Shown one piece after another: positions 57,539-64,000 of a DNA stretch of 64,000 nt (position 1 is the stretch's first letter; each line of letters opens with the position of its first letter). The notes below the pieces were generated by a model. It saw nothing but the letters and a program-made list of their open reading frames with translations, made no database searches and was not told the DNA's origin. The translations under genes and the position numbers were made by a program. Where the stretch lies: contig NZ_CP015625.1 of NCBI RefSeq assembly GCF_002007565.1, positions 1,922,001 to 1,986,000 of the forward strand. Direction: 5' to 3'. Origin of the DNA: Ditibartonella choladocola. Its GTDB lineage: Bacteria; Pseudomonadota; Alphaproteobacteria; Rhizobiales; Rhizobiaceae.

Positions 57539-58171
57539 ATGAGGAGGACAAAAGCTGAAGCGAGCGAAACGCGTGAAACGATCCTCGACGCGGCGGAAGT
57601 GGCTTTTCTAACCAAGGGCGTTTCCAAAACTTCGTTGAACGAAATTGCCGAACGCGCTGGCGTTACACGCGGCGCAATCTATTTCCATTTTCGTGACAAA
57701 CCGGCGATTTACAATGCGATTATCGACCGTATCAAATTTCCTCAGGAAGAGCTGATCGACGAGGTCAAGCGCAATGATTCTGTCAATCCGATCGACATTC
57801 TGGAAAAATCGGCTTGCGCTTCGCTTGGCCGTTTTGCCGAAGACGAGCACCAGCAACGGGTGATGACAATTATCACTTTGCGTTGCGAATATGTCGACGA
57901 ATTTTCGCAAATGATATTGCGCTTGAGGGAAGCTCACGACAGTATGCTCGATCTTTTTACGCGTATGCTCTATGTGGCGCAAAGCCGCAACATGCTTTCC
58001 GATGATTGGCGGCCGGAAGATGCGGCGCGCGTGCTTGTGTGTGTTGTGGGCGGCATTCTCCACGAATGGCTGAACTCGGCAAAGAATTTTGATCTTGATG
58101 CGCTCGGCACACGATTGATTCTAAGCCAGACAAAATCTTTCCGGAAAGATACAAGACAGCTTGTCGGGTGA
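57539..58171 (+). CDS. bepR: TetR-family repressor of the efflux operon (AcrR/BepR type)
   Basis: 210 residues. HTH at residues about 10-55 (ETILDAAEVAFLTKGVSKTS, then LNEIAERAGVTRGAIYFHF) and an all-helical ligand domain of the AcrR/TtgR kind. Divergent from bepD, sharing the 57361-57380 palindrome. Likely represses the pump until a drug or bile-like ligand binds. ATG at 57539 after AAAGGGTGA. Confidence 0.9.
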   Translation: MRRTKAEASETRETILDAAEVAFLTKGVSKTSLNEIAERAGVTRGAIYFHFRDKPAIYNAIIDRIKFPQEELIDEVKRNDSVNPIDILEKSACASLGRFAEDEHQQRVMTIITLRCEYVDEFSQMILRLREAHDSMLDLFTRMLYVAQSRNMLSDDWRPEDAARVLVCVVGGILHEWLNSAKNFDLDALGTRLILSQTKSFRKDTRQLVG

Positions 58172-58227
58172 AGGACTTTAAAGTTTAAAAATAACCGGCA
58201 AATTTTTTTTAGCTTTTTTTATTCAAG

Positions 58228-58279
58228 CTTCACCACTTTAGACTTCACCGCTTTGAACTTCACCACTTTGAACTTCACC
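58228..58279. repeat. 15-bp tandem repeat, 3.5 units
   Basis: Units near CTTCACCACTTTGAA. The nearby 58280-58650 spacer holds nothing clear. Confidence 0.85.
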
Positions 58280-58652
58280 AAAACAACAAGCCCGCTTCCG
58301 GCAGAAATTTGCCCATTCTGTCTTCGCCTTTAAAATAAAGCGGAATTTTTAAAAAACCGGATTTTTCAAAATAGGCGCATTCACCGATCAACCTTTTTTA
58401 CCGGTGATTATTCGCCCGCCCAAAGGTGAATAGCACGACAATTGCGGAAAACTGCTTTGCCAATGGGGCACCTTTCGCATTGGTCTTTTCAAAGGCCGGA
58501 TGATTTAATTTTCTCGAAAGTTGGATGACAGAATGCGAAACGCAACCGGAAAGACCGGAAAATCAGTGATACCGGCATATCGCAAACGGTTTATTACGCC
58601 AAGCGGCTTATTACGCCAAGCGGCACATAAGCGGAAGTTTAATGCGATATGC

Positions 58653-58694
58653 GAGACACGAGATACGAGACACGAGACACGAGACACGAGACAC
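58653..58694. repeat. 7-bp tandem repeat, 6 units (GAGACAC)
   Basis: Six heptamers GAGACAC with one variant. This is a short microsatellite and a candidate for slippage, but it lies in a convergent gap and not in a promoter or frame. Confidence 0.92.
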
Positions 58695-58712
58695 GAGAGA
58701 AAAGATAAATTA

Positions 58713-58745
58713 AAAGGCAGCGTCTTTTTAGACACTGCCTTTAAA
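58713..58745 (-). terminator. Terminator of pgi
   Basis: AAAGGCAG[C/T]GTC-N6-GACACTGCCTTT, functional with a G-U pair on the minus strand, followed by TTTTAATTT. Confidence 0.85.
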
Positions 58746-58765
58746 ATTTGTTCTAGGCCGGAATT

Positions 58766-60415
58766 TCAGTGCGAGCAGCGCTCGTTGACATAAGCGATCA
58801 AACCGCTTGTCGAACTGTCGCGGCCTTCGGCACTTTCTTGCCCCGACACCATGGGTAACAATTCATTGGCGAGTTCCTTACCCAATTCGACACCCCATTG
58901 GTCGAAGGAGTTGATATTCATGAGCGTGCCTTCGACAAAGACCCTGTGTTCATAAAGCGCAATCAACCGCCCCAATGTGAAGGGGGTAAGCTTGTCATGA
59001 ACAAGCGTCAATGTCGGGCGGTTGCCGACAAAGCTTTTGTGGGGAGCTAGTTTTTCTGCTTCCGCCTCACTCATGCCGCCCTTTATCAACATGGCTTTTG
59101 CCGCTTCTTGGCTGCGGCCACGCATCAATGCTTCCGATTGGGCAAAACAATTGGCAAGAAGCATGTCATGTTGATGACGCAAGTTTTGTTCATGCCCGTT
59201 CACAGCAACAATGAATTCAACCGGTATAATATCGGTTCCCTGATGCAAAAGCTGGAAGAAAGCATGTTGCCCGTTGGTTCCCGGTTCCCCCCAGACAACG
59301 GGGCCTGTTGGCATTGCAACCGGCTTGCCATCAATGGTTACATGTTTGCCGTTCGATTCCATGTCGAGTTGCTGGAGATAGGCGGGTAGACGCGACAGAC
59401 GTTCCTCATAAGGAATGACAGCGCGTGTCGGATAGCCGCAAATGACGCGGTTATAAAAACCGATCAAACCCAGCCGGACGGCAAGGTTTCGAGAATAAGG
59501 TGCGGTGCGGAAATGTTCATCCATTGCATGGCCGCCAGAGAGAAACTTTCTGAAATTTTCCGGCCCGATTGCCATCATCACCGAAAGGCCGATTGCCGAC
59601 CAGACAGAATAACGCCCGCCAACCCAGTTCCAGAAGCCGAAAACGCGCGACGGGTCAATGCCGAAATCGGCCACCTTGCCGAGTGCTGTCGAAACTGCCG
59701 CAAAATGTTTTGAAACCGCCATCTCGCCCAGTTTTTCGGCAATCCACTGGCGCGCAACACGCGCATTGGTCATGGTTTCGGCGGTTGTGAAGGTTTTGGA
59801 AGAAATAATAATCAATGTTGTTGCCGGATCAAGCCGCGACAACGTATCGGCAATATCGGCACCATCGACATTGGAGACAAAGTGGCAATTCGGCCCGTCA
59901 TGATAGGGTTTTAAAGCAAGTGTCGCCATTTTCGGCCCAAGATCGGAACCGCCGATGCCGATATTGACAACATCGGTAATCTTGCCGCCATGTTCGCCTT
60001 TCAAAGCACCGGAGCGCACCCCTTCACAGAATTTTTCCATATGCGAGAGCACCGATTGCACATCCTCGACAACATTTTTGTCACCAAGCATGATTGTGCT
60101 ACCCTTCGGCGCACGCAATGCAACGTGAAGAACCGCACGATTTTCGGTCAGATTGATCGGCTCGCCGGAAAACATGGCCTCTCGCCGCTCTTTCAAACCG
60201 GCAGCATCGGCAAGATTATCAAGAAGCTCCAAAGTTTGCGCTGTGACCCCGCATTTGGAAAAATCGAACAGCAAATCATCAAGCCGCAATGAAAAGTGCT
60301 CGAAACGCTGCGGGTCATTTTTAAATAGTGAGCGAATATCGCCAAGCTCCGGATCTTTTGCATGGGTTTTCAATGCGTTAAAAGCGGCGCGGAATTTTTC
60401 TTCGTTGCGGAACAT
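58766..60415 (-). CDS. pgi: Glucose-6-phosphate isomerase
   Basis: 549 residues. Interconverts glucose-6-phosphate and fructose-6-phosphate. Signature segments: [11 protein letters not shown] (about 150), the active-site [40 protein letters not shown] and the C-terminal Lys in [17 protein letters not shown] at 60415 follows GGAGGGTAGCTTGCC. Single gene. Confidence 0.97.
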   Translation of the reverse strand: MFRNEEKFRAAFNALKTHAKDPELGDIRSLFKNDPQRFEHFSLRLDDLLFDFSKCGVTAQTLELLDNLADAAGLKERREAMFSGEPINLTENRAVLHVALRAPKGSTIMLGDKNVVEDVQSVLSHMEKFCEGVRSGALKGEHGGKITDVVNIGIGGSDLGPKMATLALKPYHDGPNCHFVSNVDGADIADTLSRLDPATTLIIISSKTFTTAETMTNARVARQWIAEKLGEMAVSKHFAAVSTALGKVADFGIDPSRVFGFWNWVGGRYSVWSAIGLSVMMAIGPENFRKFLSGGHAMDEHFRTAPYSRNLAVRLGLIGFYNRVICGYPTRAVIPYEERLSRLPAYLQQLDMESNGKHVTIDGKPVAMPTGPVVWGEPGTNGQHAFFQLLHQGTDIIPVEFIVAVNGHEQNLRHQHDMLLANCFAQSEALMRGRSQEAAKAMLIKGGMSEAEAEKLAPHKSFVGNRPTLTLVHDKLTPFTLGRLIALYEHRVFVEGTLMNINSFDQWGVELGKELANELLPMVSGQESAEGRDSSTSGLIAYVNERCSH

Positions 60416-61236
60416 GGCAAGCTACCCTCCATTGTGTAAATAGAATTTAAGATGAAACATATTGAAGTAAAAGAGGTAAAATTGCCTTTATCCATTCCGC
60501 TTGAAAGAAAATTCAATCTTACTAAAACGGAAACTCGGGCGAGCCTTGTGTGCCCCTATATTTCAGCCTTATATTTCGGCATCATAAGCGGGTTTTCTTG
60601 AGGCTCCCGATAGACAATCGACAAAGCCGCCAACAGACCAGCAAATAGCTTATCTCTTAATCCTATTATCTTGGCCCTGCCTTCAAATAAATAAGGGGCG
60701 GTAACCACAGCCATGTGGACAACCTACAGCGTTCAATGAGGGACGCGGTTGCCACAAGGCTGCTAGGCCGCAAGCGGCCAGCCCTTCGGGTGGATAACGC
60801 TCCTATCGGCCGGGGAAGCCCTGGAGAATGTAACAAGGTAGAATGTTCCAGAGCGACACGGCCTTGCCGCTGCTCAAAATCGAGAACAACGGTCGAGATC
60901 GAGGCGCGTCGAGATCCAAGCATAGCGGAATCTCGTAAGTGAATTTTTTTAAAACTAGCCGATCCTGCCGACCACAAAAAAATCAGCGGCCTTGCGTCAC
61001 TGATCGTTACCCGAAAGGGACAAGACCACACATCCATGGCGCGGCTTGGGCTAGGTTTTGCTATCGCTTCGCGCTGCCGGCACAAGCAAAATAGAGCAGG
61101 ACGATAACAAACAACAAAGTCTTTTCGATTAGTGTTTTGTGTGATAAAATCCAAGTGTATTCATGAAGAATACAATATCGGATAGCGTGAAATCATGAGG
61201 ATTAGCACTCGTCCATGATCGTCGTGGAGAGAGACA
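60416..61236. other. Accessory spacer with a GC-rich segment of unknown origin
   Basis: 60700-61100 is clearly more GC-rich than its surroundings and carries compact palindromes (GGCCGCAAGCGGCC at 60769, CCCTTCGGG). A 162-codon frame on the minus strand (60666-61154) and a 75-codon one on plus (60715-60942) are open but Ser/Arg/Leu-rich without a domain. The stretch looks like a remnant of a mobile or plasmid region or a structured non-coding element. No terminal repeats were found. Confidence 0.45.
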
Positions 61237-61911
61237 ATGGTTACATCTGTACATTCTTTATCCGGTGTGCGCGGAGAGATCGCGCTCAAGCTTATCACTG
61301 ATATAGCGCAACCCGAAGCCGCAAAATCCAAGAAAAACGAAGAACCGACTGTAAAAGTAGGTGCTAATACGACTGTTTCCGACCGAACACAATCCGCAAT
61401 TTCATCAATTACGTGGGACCCTAATAAAAAACCATCAGCTAAACAAGTTGCAAAGCTCGTTGAATATTACTCAACACATGATGAACCTATGAGTTATGAT
61501 GCTATGATGATGATCCATTGCTCTGATTGGGCTAAAGTCAATCTAGAAGGTGGTCAAATAAATCAACGTGTGCCGTTGGATCTGTCGATCGATGAATTTA
61601 AGCAGCTTGCAAAAAATGTTATCCGCGCTCAATTAACCGAAGCTCGAAAAATGCTTGGTGATGAAGATGGTAGTTTCTCAAAACAACTAGCCGCTTTGAA
61701 AAACGGTAATTTTAAGATTTATACAAATGGAGAACAATCAGACCTATTCGGTTTTGCCAGAGTTGAAAGCACCTGGCATAACGGTGCTTTTGGATACAGC
61801 TGGAACGAGGACAATGTAGATCAAGATGTTGTTCAGCAAAAAATAAAAGACGGTTTAGGAATTGTACATTCACAAATAGGCGGTTTTGTTTTCACATTTA
61901 CCTACTGGTAA
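61237..61911 (+). CDS. Orphan hypothetical protein, 224 residues
   Basis: Soluble, charged N-terminal half (Lys/Ala/Thr-rich, no signal), a central MSYDAMMMIHCSDWAKVNL segment, and a C-terminal half rich in Phe, Gly and Asn with FGFARVESTWHNGAFGYSW. No family recognised. Ribosome site GGAGAGAG precedes ATG 61237. Lower GC than pgi or the pump genes and next to the GC-rich remnant, so it is likely acquired. It might be a secreted protein or toxin-like; I cannot tell. Confidence 0.65.
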   Translation: MVTSVHSLSGVRGEIALKLITDIAQPEAAKSKKNEEPTVKVGANTTVSDRTQSAISSITWDPNKKPSAKQVAKLVEYYSTHDEPMSYDAMMMIHCSDWAKVNLEGGQINQRVPLDLSIDEFKQLAKNVIRAQLTEARKMLGDEDGSFSKQLAALKNGNFKIYTNGEQSDLFGFARVESTWHNGAFGYSWNEDNVDQDVVQQKIKDGLGIVHSQIGGFVFTFTYW

Positions 61912-61943
61912 ATGTGCTTTTTGTTAAGTGAGAGGAGAATAAT

Positions 61944-62170
61944 ACGCGTATTTTACCTGCTGTTTTATCATCTATTGCTATTTTGACTGTTTCTATTGTG
62001 CCGCAAACAATATGAGTGTGGGCATCCGGAATGCTGTTAAGGATGATAACGGCCTTACATATTCTGTAAGCCGGACAAGCGAACGGTGGTGCGGTTCTGG
62101 ACAAACATGTGACGCACCTTCATCAATCAGTTCTGGCGGTTCTGGTACAGCAACAAATCGCGGTACGTTT
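61944..62170 (+). pseudogene. Possible decayed small secreted protein gene
   Basis: AGGAG at 61932 precedes, at correct spacing, ACG where ATG is expected; the frame then reads RILPAVLSSIAILTVSIVPQ, a signal-peptide-like stretch, before a stop. A shifted frame (ATG 62012) continues with a Ser/Gly/Cys-rich stretch. A lost start and one frameshift would explain it. Weak evidence. Confidence 0.3.
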
Positions 62171-62199
62171 TTTTGTTTTTCTCGTATTGATCTCTTGTT

Positions 62200-64000
62200 T
62201 CAGCCGGTTGTTTTGGCATTTTGCGCGGCATTGAGCTCCTCCTCAAGCTCGAAATCCTCTTCGGCTTTCGGGCGGATGAAGCGGCCAAGCAAGAGATAGG
62301 TAACCGGTGTCACATAAAGCGTTGCAATGGTTGCAAGGCCAAGCCCGCCAACAATGACAAAGCCTAAAGAAATTCTGGCTTCTGCACCCGCTCCGCTTGC
62401 AAGAATGAGCGGTACACCACCAAGAATGGCGCAAATCATTGTCATTGATACCGGCCGCAAACGTATATTGGCGGCATTTTCCACCGCCTCGCGCAAAGTC
62501 TGGTTGCGGTTTCTGAGCTGGTCGGCAAATTCGACAATCAGAATGCCGTTTTTGGCCATAATGCCGACAAGCAGCACCAGCCCGATCTCGCTATAGACAT
62601 TCAGGCTTACCCCGCTCACCATCATGGCAAAAACCGCACTGCCAAGGCCGAGCGGCACTGTTGCCATAACAATGAGGCCGGAAATGAAACTTTCAAACTG
62701 TGCCGCAAGAACAAGAAGAATAATGACCAATGCAAAGCCGAACACGATAATGAGGCCGGAAGAGGTTTCGCTCAATGTGGCAGCCTCGGCAAGCGGGATG
62801 ATATAGCTTCCCGCAGGCAATATGGGTTTGGCAAGTTCAAGCGCCTGCTGATAGGCTTCACCGAGTGCAAAACCCGGTGCAAGACTTGCCGTCAAGGCAA
62901 TCGAGCGCATACGCGATTCCCGTCCGAGTTCCGGAGGAACCGGCTTTTCTTTAACCGTTGTCACCACCGACATCGGCACAAAACGGTCATCTGCCGTTTT
63001 CATGAAAATATTTTCAAGATCGGTCGGGTCATTGACCGGTGTGCTATTCGACACAAGCTTCACATCATAGGAACGGTCGCCAATATAGACCGAGCCGATT
63101 TTGCGCCCGTCAAGCATGGATTGCACGGCATTGGCAAGTCCGGTAATGTCAATACCGAGATCGGTTGCCCTTTCGCGATTAATGTCGATGAACAATTGTG
63201 GCTGCGTTGCTTCAACACTCAAGCGCGGCTGGACAAAACGCGGGTCCTCCTGCATTTTCCTGACCAGCGCATCGGCAACCGGCTGGAGTTTCGCATAATC
63301 GGTGCCGAGAATTGCAAATTGCAAGCCCTGACCCGCCCCCCTGATGCCGAGCGAATTACCTTCCGCCGCAATGACACGCACAGCCGGAAAACCCTTCATA
63401 ATTTGGTTGATTTCCTGAACGATTTCCTGCTGGCTGCGGTGACGCTCGCCCCAAGGTGCAAGATTGAGCATGAGAAAACCGTTATTGGACGAGCCGAAAG
63501 TGCCTGATACCGAATAGGTATTGATGATTTCGCCCCTTTCTTTGAACGGCAAAAGCGCATCTTCTATCTTGCGCATTTCATCATTGAGATAATCGACAGA
63601 AATTCCTTGTGGCCCGTTGATGCGCAAAAACACCTGTGCGCGGTCTTCCGACGGGGTCAGTTCCTGCCGCAAGGTGAGGTATCCACCCGCACTTAAAACA
63701 ACAAAGCCGATCGAAAGCAAAACCACAATCCACGGATGGTCAAGAGCACGGTGCAAAGTGCGGGCATAGAAATTCTGTAATATCTGGGCAAATTTTAAAA
63801 GCAATGCCGGTTTGGAATGCCCGTCGCTTAAGCCCTCCTGCCCGTTATTTTCCTGAACGCGCCCGTTTCCCTCACCGTTCAAATTTTCCTCATCGTTTAA
63901 ACTTCCCTCATTATCGGCAATGTCTGCGGCAGGCTTTTTGACATCTTTCAGAAATCTTGAAGCAAGCATCGGGCAAAGTGTCAAAGCCACAATTGCCGAA
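62200..64000 (-). CDS. RND efflux transporter permease, N-terminal half outside window
   Basis: 600 residues visible, running off the right edge in frame (VALTLCPMLASRFLK at the edge is the conserved end of TM6 region, not a start). HAE1-type: C-terminal half with the second six-helix set (LAAQFESFISGLIVMATVPL, LVGIMAKNGILIVEFADQLR, GVPLILASGAGAEARISLG split). Between the two halves is a 50-residue insert of Asp, Asn, Glu and Gly (NDEENLNGEGNGRVQENN, about 25 residues from the edge), unusual for this loop. It stands apart from bepDE and ends in an acidic tail. Its adaptor gene would lie further right. Confidence 0.9.
   Translation of the reverse strand, partial: SAIVALTLCPMLASRFLKDVKKPAADIADNEGSLNDEENLNGEGNGRVQENNGQEGLSDGHSKPALLLKFAQILQNFYARTLHRALDHPWIVVLLSIGFVVLSAGGYLTLRQELTPSEDRAQVFLRINGPQGISVDYLNDEMRKIEDALLPFKERGEIINTYSVSGTFGSSNNGFLMLNLAPWGERHRSQQEIVQEINQIMKGFPAVRVIAAEGNSLGIRGAGQGLQFAILGTDYAKLQPVADALVRKMQEDPRFVQPRLSVEATQPQLFIDINRERATDLGIDITGLANAVQSMLDGRKIGSVYIGDRSYDVKLVSNSTPVNDPTDLENIFMKTADDRFVPMSVVTTVKEKPVPPELGRESRMRSIALTASLAPGFALGEAYQQALELAKPILPAGSYIIPLAEAATLSETSSGLIIVFGFALVIILLVLAAQFESFISGLIVMATVPLGLGSAVFAMMVSGVSLNVYSEIGLVLLVGIMAKNGILIVEFADQLRNRNQTLREAVENAANIRLRPVSMTMICAILGGVPLILASGAGAEARISLGFVIVGGLGLATIATLYVTPVTYLLLGRFIRPKAEEDFELEEELNAAQNAKTTG

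Noticed and set aside
58653..58694. Phase-variable promoter repeat (GAGACAC)6
   Set aside because: The heptamer array is between two gene 3' ends, not in a promoter or coding frame, so slippage would not switch a gene.
60820..60850. 16S rRNA 3'-end fragment (GTAACAAGGTA)
   Set aside because: Only 11 bases match and the flanks do not; no helix 45 or anti-Shine-Dalgarno sequence follows.

Overview
The window looks like a chromosomal segment of an alphaproteobacterium of the order Hyphomicrobiales (Rhizobiales), close to the Bartonella/Brucella branch. The evidence is the CtrA phosphorelay set (ctrA, chpT, sciP) beside an EipA-type DUF1134 gene, a fused anthranilate synthase trpE(G) behind a trpL attenuator, choline transporter genes of the ChoX/W/V type, a BepDE-like efflux operon, and the moderate GC content with long AT-rich gaps. 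An insect- or animal-associated Bartonella-like species would fit, but I cannot fix the species from sequence alone.

Layout. 0-7.2 kb: 3'-truncated petA (Rieske protein), an ABC exporter, trmL, hemF, then cca and a CoA-type Nudix hydrolase on the minus strand. 7.4-14.4 kb: one plus-strand operon of MoxR ATPase, DUF58, a BatA/DUF4159 membrane protein and a second VWA-like membrane protein. 14.9-20 kb: GNAT acetyltransferase, an OmpW porin-like gene with a perfect FNR-type box upstream, a 1.4-kb higher-order repeat array, and a metallophosphoesterase. 20.9-28.6 kb (minus strand): leuA with a Leu-rich leader, trpE(G)-CDF-nudK behind trpL, a candidate small RNA with its own promoter, and an Rsm22-type methyltransferase. 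28.7-34.6 kb: a fused choline-binding/permease protein plus its ATPase, a SpoU methyltransferase, and mnmA. 35-42.4 kb: cell-cycle genes sciP, fliJ, ctrA, chpT, eipA and a coiled-coil membrane protein. 43.7-48.2 kb: an NCS2 purine permease, a DegT aminotransferase and Gfo/Idh/MocA oxidoreductase pair for an amino-sugar nucleotide, and tRNA-Met. 48.7-64 kb: an orphan gene, fhs, the TetR/MFP/RND efflux locus, pgi, a small accessory patch with an orphan gene and debris, and a second RND pump cut by the right edge.

How genes work together. ChpT passes phosphate to CtrA, and SciP is the known CtrA antagonist. Several GANTC (CcrM) sites lie in front of ctrA and between chpT and eipA. leuA and trpE(G) each have their own leader peptide and competing hairpins, so two amino-acid attenuation systems sit 4 kb apart.

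The most striking global feature is in the spacers. Almost every gap between convergent genes, and a few long tandem gaps, carries its own private family of tandem repeats (units of 7 to about 60 bp, up to 282 bp, some arranged as higher-order repeats). The divergent promoter-bearing gaps are essentially free of them.
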